Shown here in pieces: positions 12,457-24,249 of a stretch of 64,000 nucleotides of DNA (its first letter is position 1; each line of letters begins with the position of its first letter). The stretch spans positions 62,178,001-62,242,000 of the forward strand of contig JAFFJZ010000001.1 in NCBI GenBank assembly GCA_018340375.1, written 5' to 3'. Made by a program: the position numbers and the translations under genes. This DNA comes from Gonatopus flavifemur. Its lineage: Eukaryota > Arthropoda > Insecta > Hymenoptera > Dryinidae. The notes beneath the pieces were generated by a model that was not told the DNA's origin, ran no database searches, and was given only the letters and a program-made list of their open reading frames with translations.

Positions 12457-12904
12457 CACGGAGAGAAAAAGATTTACTGGCGCAGCAAATCAAGCTATTA
12501 TGTATGTGATAACAAATCTTTTTGCTGATTCAACGGAAAATTCGCTGCCACGGCTAACTGGATTGCTGGGAAAGCAACATGGATAACCGAAACAGCAGAT
12601 TTTTCAGCATTATATACAGAGTAACTGATCAATTTTGTTGGAAGAATCGAGATTTTTTATTGCCACAACAAAAAAATCTCTTTCCTAACTACAAAGATTG
12701 TTTTAATAGTAAATAGATATCTGTCACAGCAAAAAATTTGCTACTCCACAAGGAGAAAAAAATAATATGGTTGATATTTGGATAGCCTGCTAATGCTGGG
12801 GTAGCAAGTTTTTAGCTGTAGCAACAAAAATGGTTGTTATAGTGGTGAAAATTTAGCTGTCGCGACAATATTTTTAGCTATCCAAATATCAAACACATGA
12901 AATA

Positions 12905-13118
12905 CACTGAGAGAAGTGGAATGTAATGATTAACATGTACAAATAGTAATTGGGGTACAACTTCGTGAATTTGGTTTCGGATACTATAGAGAATCGTAGC
13001 AATGTTCATGCACATGGGAATGGTTACCATTTACATGAAGATGGATACCAAATAACCTGATTCTGTAATTCAACTACTATTTTCGCATGGTAATGGTTAC
13101 AGTTCACTTTTCTCAGTG
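12905..13118. mobile_element. CAC-class miniature element, TA flanked
   Basis: Ends are CACTGAGAGAAGTG and CACTTTTCTCAGTG, with TA duplicated at 12903-12904 and 13119-13120. Subterminal GTAATGATTAACATG at the left is echoed by CATGGTAATGGTTAC at the right. The element is 214 bases and non-coding. Confidence 0.8.
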
Positions 13119-13145
13119 TACCTACCGTAGCTAATTCGTAGTTAT

Positions 13146-14023
13146 CCAGACTGAAAGAAAAAATTTCCGGGACCAATGAAATATTTAGTCGAATAGTCGC
13201 CATAAAATACTTAATTCATTTGAATAAACTCTCATTGACTCAATCAAATAACTGTTTCCATTGATGAAACATTTCATGAATGAATATCACAGGCCAACAA
13301 AATTTTGCAAATTTTAGTAACAGAAACTAATACACACTTGTCCGAAGCATTTTGGTGCGCTAAACTCGAATCTAGCTGCAGAATTGCTCCATCACGTCAG
13401 GTTTCAGAGATACTTCCACTTAAAAGTGTGAAAAACACTGATTTTTGACATATTTGAGGTTACTGCAAGTCAAGAGATAATTTTTTCTCACAACACTAAT
13501 AGGTGCCTCTCATAGTATGATTCTTTCTCTTTCAAATGCCGTTGAGTTAGCTCATATATCTGTGTTTTTCATTGAGATACGACAATTTGAAATTTGGGTG
13601 TTCACCTATTTACTGAATACATGGACATCCAAATTTTAAATTGTCGTATCTCAATGAAAAAAAAAGATAATTCAACAAACTCAACGACATTTGGAAGAGA
13701 ATGAGTTATACTTTGGGGTACACTATCATCATACTATGAGAGGCACCTACTAGTTATGTAAGAAAAAAATCACCTCTTGACTTGTAGTAACTTCAAATAT
13801 GTCACAAAACAGTGTTTTTTTACACTGTCAAGTAGAAATATCTCTGGAGCGCACCAACATGCTTCGGAAGAGTGTATACCAGTTTCTGTTACTAAAATTT
13901 GCGAAATTTTGTTGGCCTGTGCATTCAATCGAGTCAATGACAGTTTATTCAAATCAGTTGAGGATTTTATGGCAACGATTCAACTAAATATTTTATTGGT
14001 CCCGGAAATTTTTTTTCTCTGTG
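13146..14023. mobile_element. Large foldback element, TTTCCGGGACCAAT family
   Basis: The arms run from AAATTTCCGGGACCAATGAA at the left to its complement TTGGTCCCGGAAATTT at the right and match almost throughout, meeting near 13600. The central part (AAATGCCGTTGAGTT and its complement AACTCAACGACATTT) is shared with the foldback at 36546-36806. The right terminus is TTCTCTGTG followed by CA, fitting the CAC class; the left terminus is degraded. Short frames inside are palindromic by-products. Confidence 0.8.
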
Positions 14024-14140
14024 CATAGCGAATTATTTTGTTCCACGCAACAAAAGGTACCCAACAAAATCAGACTTCGCTGCCACAGCGGATTTTTTTC
14101 TTCCTGTATTTCATATCCATTTGAAAAATAAAGATATGAA

Positions 14141-16896
14141 ATCGTATCCTATCGTATCCTATCGTATCCTATCGTATCCTATCGTACCCTATCGTATCCA
14201 ATCGTATCTTATCGTATCCTATCGTACCACATCGTACCCTATCGTACCCTATCGTATCCTATCGTATCCTATCGTAACTCATCGTATCCTATCGTATCCT
14301 ATCGTACCCTATCGTATCTTATCGTACCCTATCGTATCCTATCGTATCCTATCGTATCTTATCGTATCCTATCGTATCCTATCGTACCCTATCGTATTCT
14401 ATCGGATCTTATCGTATCCTATCGTATCCTATCGTATCCTATCGTACCCTATCGTATCCTATCCTACCCTATCGTATTCTATCGTATCTTATCGTATCCT
14501 ATCGTATCCTATCGTACCCTATCGTATTCTATCGTATCCTATCGTATCCTATCGTACCCTATCGTATTCTATCGTATCTTATCGTATCCTATCGTATCCT
14601 ATCGTACCCTATCGTACCCTATCGTATCCTATCGTATCCTATCGTACCCTATCGCATCCTATCGTACCCTATCGTATCCTATCGTATCCTATCGTACCCT
14701 ATCGTATCCTATCGTATCTCATCGTATCCTATCATATCCTATCGTATCCTATCATATCCTATCGTACCCTATCGTATCCTATCGTACCCTATCGTACCCT
14801 ATCGTATCCTATCGTATCCTATCGTACCCTATCGTATCCTATCGTATCCTAACGTATCCTATCGTATCCTATCGTATCCTATCGTATCTTATCGTATCCT
14901 ATCGTATCCTATCGTACCCTATCGTATTCTATCGTATCTTATCGTATCCTATCGTACCCTATCGTATTCTATCGTATCTTATCGTATCCTATCGTATCCT
15001 ATCGTACCCTATCGTATCTTATCGTACCCTATCGTATCCTATCGTATCCTATCGTATCTTATCGTATCCTATCGTATCCTATCGTACCCTATCGTATTCT
15101 ATCGGATCTTATCGTATCCTATCGTATCCTATCGTATCCTATCGTACCCTATCGTATCCTATCCTACCCTATCGTATTCTATCGTATCTTATCGTATCCT
15201 ATCGTATCCTATCGTACCCTATCGTATTCTATCGTATCCTATCGTATCCTATCGTACCCTATCGTATTCTATCGTATCTTATCGTATCCTATCGTATCCT
15301 ATCGTACCCTATCGTATTCTATCGTATCTTATCGTGTCCTATCGTACCCTATCGTATTCTATCGTATCTTATCGTATCCTATCGTATCCTATCGTACCCT
15401 ATCGTATTCTATCGTATCCTATCGTATCCTATCATATCCTATCGTACCCTATCGTATCCTATCGTACCCTATCGTATCCTATCGTACCCTATCGTATCCT
15501 ATCGTATCCTAACGTATCCTATCGTATCCTATCGTATCCTATCGTATCTTATCGTATCCTATCGTATCCTATCGTACCCTATCGTATTCTATCGTATCTT
15601 ATCGCATCCTATCGTACCCTATCGTATCCTATCGTATCCTATCGTACCCTATCGTATCCTATCGTATCTTATCGTATCCTATCATATCCTATCGTATCCT
15701 ATCATATCCTATCGTACCCTATCGTATCCTATCGTACCCTATCGTACCCTATCGTATCCTATCGTATCCTATCGTACCCTATCGTATCCTATCGTATCCC
15801 CACGTATCCTATCGTATCCTATCGTATCCTATCGTATCTTATCGTATCCTATCGTATCCTATCGTACCCTATCGTATCCTATCTTATCCTATCGTATCCT
15901 ATCGTACCCTATCGTATCTCATCGTATCCTATCGTATCCTATCGTACCTTATCGTACCCTATCGTACACTATCGTATCCTATCGTAGCCTATCGTATCTT
16001 ATCGTATCCTATCGTATCCTATCGTACCCTATCGTATTCTATCGTATCTTATCGTATCCTATCATATCCTATCGTACCCTATCGTATCCAATCGTATCCA
16101 ATCGTATCTTATCGTACACTATCGTATCCTAACGTACCCTATCGTATCCTATCGTATCCTATCGTATCCTATCGTACCCTATCGTATCATATCATATCCT
16201 ATCGTACCCTATCGTATCCTATCGTATCCTATCGTACCCTATCGTATCCAATCGTATCTTATCGTATCCTATCGTACCACATCGTACCCTATCGTACCCT
16301 ATCGTATCCTATCGTATCCTATCGTAACTCATCGTATCCTATCGTACCCTATCGTACACTATCGTATCCTATCGTAGCCTATCGTATCTTATCGTATCCT
16401 ATCGTATCCTATCGTACCCTATCGTATTCTATCGTATCTTATCGTATCCTATCATATCCTATCGTACCCTATCGTATCCAATCGTATCCAATCGTATCTT
16501 ATCGTACACTATCGTATCCTATCGTACCCTATCGTATCCTATCGTACCCTATCGTATCTTATCGTACCCTATCGTATCCTATCGTATCCTATCGTACCCT
16601 ATCGTATCCCTATCGTATCCCATCGTATCCTATCGTACCCTATCGTATCCTATCGTACCCTATCGTATCTTATCGTACCCTATCGTATCCTATCGTATCC
16701 TATCGTACCCTATCGTATCCCTATCGTATCCCATCGTATCCTATCGTACCCTATCGTATCCTATCGTACCCTATCATATCCTATCGTATCCTATCGTACC
16801 CTGTCGCATGGTCTCGTATAGTATCGTATCCTATCGTATCCTATCGTATCCTATCGTACCCGATCGTATCGTATCGTATCCTATCGCATCCTATCA
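14141..16896. repeat. Minisatellite: about 275 copies of ATCGTATCCT
   Basis: A continuous tandem array of a 10-base unit. Variants are confined mostly to the last four bases (TATCCT, TACCCT, TATCTT, TATTCT), with rare marker variants such as ATCGGATCTT, ATCCTACCCT, ATCGTAGCCT and ATCGTACCAC. The markers recur at fixed offsets, which reveals segmental duplications: 14281-14610 with 14981-15310 (700 bases), 14651-14920 with 15601-15870 (950), 14161-14280 with 16211-16330 (2050), and 15951-16130 with 16341-16520 (390). Near 16541-16760 a ~111-base block with one 11-base unit is repeated. Long open frames across the array (YRILSYPIVS repeats) arise because three units make 30 bases and the consensus lacks stops; they are not genes. 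Confidence 0.98.
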
Positions 16897-17509
16897 ACTC
16901 AACGAAAATTGAGCAGATACAATATTCTGATTATAGAAATTGTTGCAGAACAACTACAGGTCAACTCGACTGATGTGACTGGATGTGACAATTCATTCTG
17001 AATGTTATCTTCCAAAGTTCCATCTTTTCGGTTGTTCCATTCAAGCTGGATTATATTTGTGTTCTTACAAACCATCATTTTTATCTTTACCTATCTTGGT
17101 TTTGGAATGATTCAATTCTCAAATATCATGAATTTTATTGAATTGTCATAGAGTATTTTGGGTTGAGAGATTTAGTAACTCTAGGATCCATGAAACGTTC
17201 AAAATGTATTCAAAGTGATTCATGATCATTAAAAAGCAATATTGTATCAAATATCCAAACCATTTAATATTCATGATATTTGAGAATTGAATCATTCCAA
17301 AACCAAGATAAGTAAAGATAAAAATGATGGTTTGTAAGAACACAAATATAATCCAGCTTGAATGGAACAACCGAAAAGATGGAACTTTGGAAGAAAACAT
17401 TCAGAATGAATTGTCACATCCAGTCACATCAGTCAACTTGACCTGTAGTTGTTCTGCAACAATTTCTATAATCAGAATATTGTATCTGCTCAATTTTCGT
17501 TGAGTTGAT
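16893..17509. repeat. Young foldback element abutting the decamer array
   Basis: Arms 16893-17131 and 17272-17509 are inverted copies with only a few differences over about 238 bases. They start ATCAACTCAACGAAAATTGA and end with the complement. The spacer is about 140 bases. The left end directly follows the last decamer, sharing the bases ATC with it. High arm identity implies recent origin or gene conversion. No coding content; superfamily unknown. Confidence 0.9.
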
Positions 17510-17544
17510 CCTAAACAGTCTCTCTAATCATTCGTCAATTGGTC

Positions 17545-18820
17545 AGTGGAATGCACCCGATGCAAAGATTTGTGGTATATTCACTGCGCTCCTATTTTTT
17601 ATGTATTTTCCTTCAACGCTACCTAATGATCATGGTAGGATTTAACGTACAGATGTATGGTACATCTACATCCTTTTTGCTTTTTCTTCATCCACCTATG
17701 ATTCTGTTGGAAGAATCTGATAGTGGTATTATTCAATGCAAGGACTTGTATATCCACTGCACTTCTGCCTTTCCTTTATTTTCCTATGACGCTGCCTAAT
17801 GACATTGATCATTGTGGTACGTAACATAAAGATGTATGGTGACATGCATCCTTCTTGCTTTTTCTTCATCTACCTGTGATTCTATTGGAAGAATCTGATA
17901 ATAGTGTACCTAACGCAAGGACCTGTGGTATATCCACTGCACTCCTGCCTCTTCTTCATTTTCCTTCTACGCTACCTGATGATGTTGACGTGGTGGTAAG
18001 TAACGTACAGATGTATAGTATACCTGCATCCTTTCTACTTTTTCTTGATCCACCTGTAATTTTACTCAAAGAATCTAGGGAAACCATTTTGTACATAGTT
18101 CATAATTTTGATTCAGGATGTCATATTTTAGTATACCTGAAGTCCTCGGTGACTAACCTTATTTTCGAATGTTTTTCAAACTTGCTATAATTGAATTTAC
18201 ATTCATTATCTATTCACTATTCTGTTTCATTATTTGTTCACGATTCTGATTGCAGAATAGTGGATTCCATTAGAGATCATGGTATATCCATTATACTTTT
18301 GCCTGTAAAAAAATAGCAAATAAACTTCAATAATCACCCTTGAGCAGGCTCGGTATGATCTTTTTCATCGATTGCCTATGATCCTAATTAGAGAAATCGA
18401 CAGTGGAGCCTTCCGAAGTAGCTGGTCATCTGGTTTTGATCAGCTACTTCGGAAGGCTCCAGTAGTTTACTGTCCGTCAGAACTTATGATATATCTCTGA
18501 CTTTCTGGTATGTGGAGGAATTGCAAATAAACTTGAATCTTTTCCCTTGAGCATGCTCGATATGATCCATTTGATCATTTTCCAACGACTCAAGCAGGAG
18601 AACCTGATAGTAGATTGTTTGTAAGGTGGTTATGGTATATCCGATAAGATTTCACCTAAAAAGTAATGCATAAATTTGAATCATTATTTTCGACTAGACC
18701 TTGTATGATTTATTTGATTGATTTATACCTGTGGTTCTGGTGGTAAGAACCAACAGTAGCTGACTGTTCATAAGGGATTACGGTATTTCTGCTGAGCTGT
18801 TGTCTGTAAAGGAATATTGT
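17545..18820. repeat. Degenerate tandem array, ~177-base unit
   Basis: The phrase GCAAGGACCTGTGGTATATCC and close variants recur at 17562, 17738 and 17915, spaced 176-177 bases. Each is followed by a CACTGC...CTGCC segment, a pyrimidine-rich TTTTCTTCATCCACCTGTGA segment and GGAAGAATCTGATAGTG. More diverged units continue to about 18815, recognisable by GGTATATCC and by GAGCATGCTCGATATGATC. There are about seven units in total. It may be a small satellite or a tandemly amplified transposon interior. Confidence 0.75.
18405..18460. repeat. Perfect 20-bp stem hairpin
   Basis: GGAGCCTTCCGAAGTAGCTG at 18405-18424 is followed after 16 bases by its exact complement CAGCTACTTCGGAAGGCTCC at 18441-18460. 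It interrupts one unit of the ~177-base tandem array exactly where other units read GACAGTGG..., so it looks like an insertion or local inversion duplication. The stem is short for an animal microRNA precursor. Confidence 0.85.
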
Positions 18821-21329
18821 ATTTTATGAATAATACATCATACAGAGCTTACCTGTGTATATACCAATTTCCTGAATGTCCTTTCCTTTCCTTTCTCAAA
18901 CTTTTTCTGTTTTTTTTTTTACAAATAACCTCTTCATCATTTGTTCATTAATCCATTCATGAATGTTTTCAAGTCATATATGAAAGTATATATAATTCCA
19001 GGTTATTTGTGTGCGTTTGATTGTTGTTATAATGACCTGTAATACCTGTAATGTTGTAACCTGCAATTCATCCATTTTTCAATTATTCTTTTAATATTAT
19101 CATAACCTATCAACACATCGCCTCATTGACAGGTTATTTGTTTATGTTTTGACAATGTATAGACCACACTACACTGAAATTAACGCTATTGGATGTTTGG
19201 ATTATAATATACATTAACTGAAGTGAATGCTATTGGATATTGGAAGAAAGGAAAAAGGACAGAATATTGGATGTCCCAAGAAAGAAAGAGACAGAATATC
19301 TCTATGCCAATGGAAGAAACCCTCCCGAATTCCGATGACGAAAAACCATAGTCGCTATCGTGATTAAAATAAATCGAAAGTGGCGATGTTGATGAAGAAA
19401 AATCCTGATGTTTTGATCGCATGAAAATTTGAAACGTTTGTATCTCGGGATCGCGTGAACGGATCAACTCCGTAGTGTGCTTAATCGAAAGTGTATATTC
19501 GAATTATATAATAGCAGTGTAATTATTTTTTCGTGAAATTCAATGTGTGATGAGTTATTGTGGGTTAAAGATTTTTTGACTATAGAAAATCTTGGTTTTC
19601 GTGTAAAGATACACGGTAGCGCATGACTTATGCTTTTCCATTTTTTGTTTCTTTCAGGGTTTTCATGTACTTGGCGTCGAGACGCTACCGCGTCTCTTGA
19701 TAATTATCAAAAAATTGTCTGACTAAAAAATGTTTGTTGCAGAGAGTTTTCACTTTTGGAAAAATGTCACTACTTATGTAATTCGATACACTTTTAGAAA
19801 AATTCTGAAATTAAATCCGAAATTCTGTATAAAATATCACATTTCAATATCGAATTGTTCATTCAATTTCACAGATATGTTATTCAAATTTAGAAGAACA
19901 TTCTCCACATTGAGAAGAAAAATCACAATAATTATATTACACAATTCAATATTTTATCATGAAATTCAATGAACTGCTTATTTAGAAAAAAAACTTCATA
20001 ATATTCTTATGTAGTTCCAGAAAATGAATGATATTTCTGAAAATTTTTCTTCCCGAGTATCAATTTCGATTCAACTTTCTACAGTTGGATGTCTTCTTCT
20101 CTCAGTCATCGTGTAACATTTTAAGGAGAAATAATATTTCGACTAGTAGGACATGACGCCTCAGGTGAATCCGACCGCAAACAGTTAATGTACATTCTAC
20201 ATACATTAGACCGAAGTTCAGATTGTTTCTCAACCCGAAGGCGAGATGAGAATTTTCAAAGAACGTCAAATCTAAACAGAGGATATAAAACCATCTTACA
20301 GTAATGTATCATTTTGAAATTTCGTATTCTTCTCGAGTTGTTCTGATTGAATGAAATCGTTGGGATATTTTTGAAATCCTATGCATCAATTTTTCCGATG
20401 ATAGATCAAGAATCTTGAAAAATCTCTGAGCAATGAATGAAATCCCACCACAATTTTAGAGAGAAAGGAAAGAATAGAAAAAAATAGTGAAATAATTGTT
20501 CACTGAGCCATTGAAATTAATTTTGTACTCATTTTGAAAACGTGAAGTACATTCTTTGGCAAGTAGTTTGCGGTCCCAAAGTGGAACAATTTTCAAATCG
20601 AATCAACAACTTCAAACTGAAGATAATTCTGGATGATAATTGGATAATGAGCAGCACCATCGTTAACTCCTTAAGTTTTCAATAGTTCTTCTCTTCCATA
20701 TTTCAATTGTAATTTTTTTATGGAGAACGATAGTTTGAAGATTTTGTCCCCTGTCAAAAATTTTTGTACAATAACCCTCATCGTCCCAAGAAGGAATGGA
20801 ATGCAAGAGAAATGACAAATTCATTGGAAATTTCATGCAACAAAACCATGTCAGGTCGAAATTTGAAAAATATGAATTCTCATAATCCACATTTGTTTGT
20901 TCATACGAAATGACAAATAGTTTACACTGAAGAAATGTTCAGGAAATGTCATCGATCATTCAGTTTCGTCACTATCATTGAAATATTTTGTTATGATAAC
21001 CAAACATAAATTTTTTCACGAACGAAGATTCAATTCAAGTATGAACTATAATTAGAAATTCGTCTATATTTCATACAGTTCATTAGGAACTTAAGGTCGT
21101 ATCCAACAAGATCCATTGCCAAGTTCAAGGTTGGATAAAACTCAGGTAAAGACTTGGTACATGCTCTCATTTGAATATCACTGTTCGAATAATATCCATC
21201 GATCCTCTCCTTTTTCGTATTTTCCAATTAATTCGAATAAGAAAGAAAGATTCCTATCGAAAAATCGTCCCCATCAACGTCCATATTTATCGACATTCGC
21301 AATCATATCGTTCTTCATGCACGATTCAA
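18821..21329. other. No recognisable feature
   Basis: About 2.5 kb of AT-rich DNA with simple pyrimidine runs near 18880-18915. I see no element ends, RNA gene or exon with supportive splice sites. Open frames here (up to 93 codons) look like chance. Confidence 0.4.
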
Positions 21330-21700
21330 TTTGACGCGTGAGATTGGCTCGCCAATGACAGCCGTTCCACGATCTCTCAGTATCATTCAGAGATACTTAT
21401 TAAATTACCGGGTACGTTATCGATTATTATACGATATATCACAACCCGGCATAACCATTGACGATAGCTGTGTGCTATCATCAGCTGGGGATACGGTAAT
21501 ATTAACGTCCGTAATTCTATAGCGTGGTATAAGGTTGGCCCATATCCAGACGCGTTTCATTGCTATTTTAACGACACCCACCTCCGTTGCGCCACCGTGC
21601 CCATTTTTCACTATTTTTTTTTTTCACGGTCGGCCGAGGCGACGGGATGAGACACCGCACGACACGACACAACGATGACCGAGATTACAGATTTTTGAAA
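21330..21700. promoter_or_regulatory. GC-richer island with paired CCAAT boxes
   Basis: The island opens with GATTGGCTCGCCAATGA (ATTGG at 21343-21347, CCAAT at 21352-21356), a palindromic pair of NF-Y-type sites. TCAGTA, a match to the arthropod initiator, follows at 21377-21382. Downstream are CAGCTG and CG-rich words up to GGTCGGCCGAGGCGACG at about 21632. No open frame stands out and direction is undecided. A promoter or conserved enhancer is an inference from base composition and motifs only. Confidence 0.25.
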
Positions 21701-22353
21701 AAAAAAAAACGAAAGAAGATCAAAAAATAATGGAGCGAGTTTGATGATGTGACGCCACTGAATCGTAAGCCGATAGATTATAGAATGATATAATACGATC
21801 AACGTAATCGAAACGAGAAATTTTTGCTTCCGTCAGGTCAAAGGAAGATCCTTCAAAGAGATCAACATTTTCATTGGAGCTATATGAATGCGTTCGCTGA
21901 GCTATGACAATCTTTTGACGAATTTAACTGTGAGTGCATATATGAAGAGAAATACAAAAGCAGAGCTAATATCCTTAAACCGATTGGTATCTCTGTGTTT
22001 GTTTTGTATTCGAACATTGGAATAATCGTGTACCCAATTCAGAGCGTTGTTCCCTATCACTTCTGTATCATCGGGAATCTGCGTCCGCAAAAAGGTTTTC
22101 TTTTGACAAGAATAAAACGTTGTTTTGTCTCGCCAATGAGAAAAAATGTCCATGCGTCAAGTAAAATTCTCTTAAGATTAGCAAACTTTACTTCAATTAA
22201 GAAAATCTCTCTGTGAGTGTAATAAAACAGCGGATTTGATTTGTCCTCAAAAGAACACGAATCGCATGCATCATTTTTAGATTGATTTTAAATGAATTTA
22301 CATTCAACGAACAACGTTCAACAAATACTCAAATATCCATAGAGTGAACTTTC
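21701..22353. other. No recognisable feature
   Basis: AT-rich DNA between the island and the next foldback, with overlapping short frames on both strands and none convincing. Confidence 0.35.
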
Positions 22354-23101
22354 AAAAAAATTTTTTTTCTCCTCGAAACCCATACATAAAAACTTTGGAG
22401 GAGGTGTAAAAAGACACCTGTGAAAAGCAGAGCTCTTGATATTGATATTTAGAGGTCGGGCATCGCACTTTTTCATTCCCCATTTAAATAACACGGGTAA
22501 AAACGTTTTTAAAGTTTGGAATTTTTGAACTTCTCAACGATCCACTGAACTGCTAAGACTATAACACATTCTTATAGAGAATTAAACGCTCTACACAAAA
22601 GGCCCCTACGATATTTTCGATAATCCTACTCCTTCAAAAGTTATTCAAGGTCAAAGTTGAACCTACAAAGAAATTCATGGCTTTTTCCACTTTTTGGCAG
22701 ATCTATCAAAAAATCTATCTATCTCCTTGCAAAATTTAGCTTTGATTGATATTTTTCGAAGTATTTTTGTATTTTTCGATAGCCCTGCCAAAAAGTGGAA
22801 AAAGCCATGAATTTCTTTATAGGTTCAACTTTGACCTTAAATAACTTTTGAAGGAGTAGGATTATCGAAAATTTCATAAGGACCTTTTTTGTAGAGCGTT
22901 CAATTCTCTATGAGAATATGTTATAGTCTTGGCAGTTCAGTAAATCATTGAGGAGTTGAAAAATTCCAAACTTTAAAAACATAAAAACAAAAAGTGCGAT
23001 GCACGACCTCTAAATATTAATACTAGGAGCTCTGCTTTTCACGGGTGTCTTTTTACACCTCCTCGAAAGTTTTTATGTCCGGGTTTCGAAGAAACAAAAA
23101 T
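22354..23101. repeat. Large foldback element, CTCCTCGAAACCC family
   Basis: Inverted arms of about 370 bases meet near 22740. The left arm includes GGAGGAGGTGTAAAAAGACA, TCCTACTCCTTCAAAAG and CCACTTTTTGGCAG; the right arm has the complements CTGCCAAAAAGTGG, CTTTTGAAGGAGTAGGA and TGTCTTTTTACACCTCCTC. The arms differ by scattered changes. No clean target duplication was identified. Not coding. Confidence 0.85.
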
Positions 23102-23846
23102 TGAGATTTTCTTGAAACAGTCTAATCCATAGGTCTATTCCAGATTTAACATACGTTTTTTTATAACCTTCCTGTGCTTTTAGGGACGCTATCTTCAACT
23201 GATAGCTAGAACTTTATGCCACTGTAATATGATACCATTTTCAAATCTGTTCACGTTACTGTTCAGAATAATTGACAATCGGCGGGAATTTGAATTATTC
23301 GATCGTGTTCGAATGGTTCTGAACATTCAAAATACCTTGCGGAATTTCAGTACAATTGATGGATAAGGAATACAGTTTGAATAGTACTGAAAACATTTTT
23401 ATCATTCATCACTCACGATTCTTATAAACAAAATCCATCTATGGGTTATCATCGCACAAGGTACGAGATTGTGAGGTTTTCAATCCAATCAACCGACGGT
23501 AACATTGGAGCTATTAACCACACCAAATTTCAGAAGTGGAAGAAGTTTGTATATTCTGATCATTAAAGCAATTCCGAAAGCTCACCCCAGTGCTCAAGAT
23601 TCATCTATTCGGAGCGTCGGTATTTTATCCTCGGACGAGATGTATTCTCGGCAGTCGAGTATTTCGAGACTCGATGATACTAAACTGGAACGTGAGATGG
23701 CGAGAGCTGACAAGTCGAGGGATGATCAGGAATAGATTTGAAATCATGTTGTTAAAAAAAAAGAAACAAAATCACTGGATTTGATACGAAAATCATATAA
23801 AAATTCTGAAAACTTTATTGAATTTGCATAGTAGAAATGTTTGAGT
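23102..23846. other. No recognisable feature
   Basis: AT-rich DNA. A 76-codon plus-strand frame beginning at 23505 is somewhat balanced in composition but has no splice or homology support. Confidence 0.3.
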
Positions 23847-23854
23847 AATTTAGG

Positions 23855-24241
23855 TAGGGGTGCACACGATATTCTCGTCGAGACTGAAAAAGAATACATC
23901 ATCTTAATTTAAACGTGTTCCAATGAGGTATCCACCGCACAGAATTCCGACTTCGTATCTAATGAAACGGAATAATCGATCATTCCGATTTCATAAACAA
24001 GATCAACCAAGATATGCTGCCGGTATCGTTTGTCAGTCTCGTCTCGTCTCGGTGCAACGCTCAATGCAGATCTCGATATAGATCTTGATCATTTTCATTT
24101 GCAAGATCAAAACCTGTCACGAATTTGTTCCGTCTGATGCGAAGCTTCAATTGAGTTTAGTAAACCATGTCTTATAAACAGTAGAATGATGAATATAGAT
24201 CATTTTCCAAGTTCTTGACGCGAGTCTCGTGTGCACCCCTA
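23855..24241. mobile_element. hAT-type non-autonomous element (MITE)
   Basis: Perfect 15-base terminal repeats TAGGGGTGCACACGA and TCGTGTGCACCCCTA are flanked by an exact 8-bp duplication AATTTAGG (23847-23854 and 24242-24249). An 8-bp duplication with TAGGG-type ends is the signature of the hAT superfamily. The 387-base body has no transposase frame. It shares subterminal GATATTNTCGTCGA and internal ATGAAACGGAATAAT and AACCAAGATATGCT with the element at 58236-58609, so both are one family. Confidence 0.92.
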
Positions 24242-24249
24242 AATTTAGG

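Larger units (their letters stand above)
12457..14106. mobile_element. Outer CAC-class element holding two nested foldbacks
   Basis: The left end is CACGGAGAGAAAAAGATTTAC after CA. The right boundary is less certain; the matching complement, GCGGATTTTTTTCTTCCTG, lies at about 14087-14106. The interior has repeated GCTGCCACAGC, TTTAGCTGT and AGCAAATTT words, like the element around 55336-55561 and the fragment near 60785. Two separate foldbacks (12905-13118 and 13146-14023) lie inside. The right edge is about 35 bases before the decamer array. Confidence 0.55.

Noticed and set aside
14121..15987. Long open frames of 243 and 217 codons reading YRILSYPIVS repeats
   Set aside because: They are the decamer array read through. 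Three 10-base units give a 30-base, stop-free period; nothing suggests translation.
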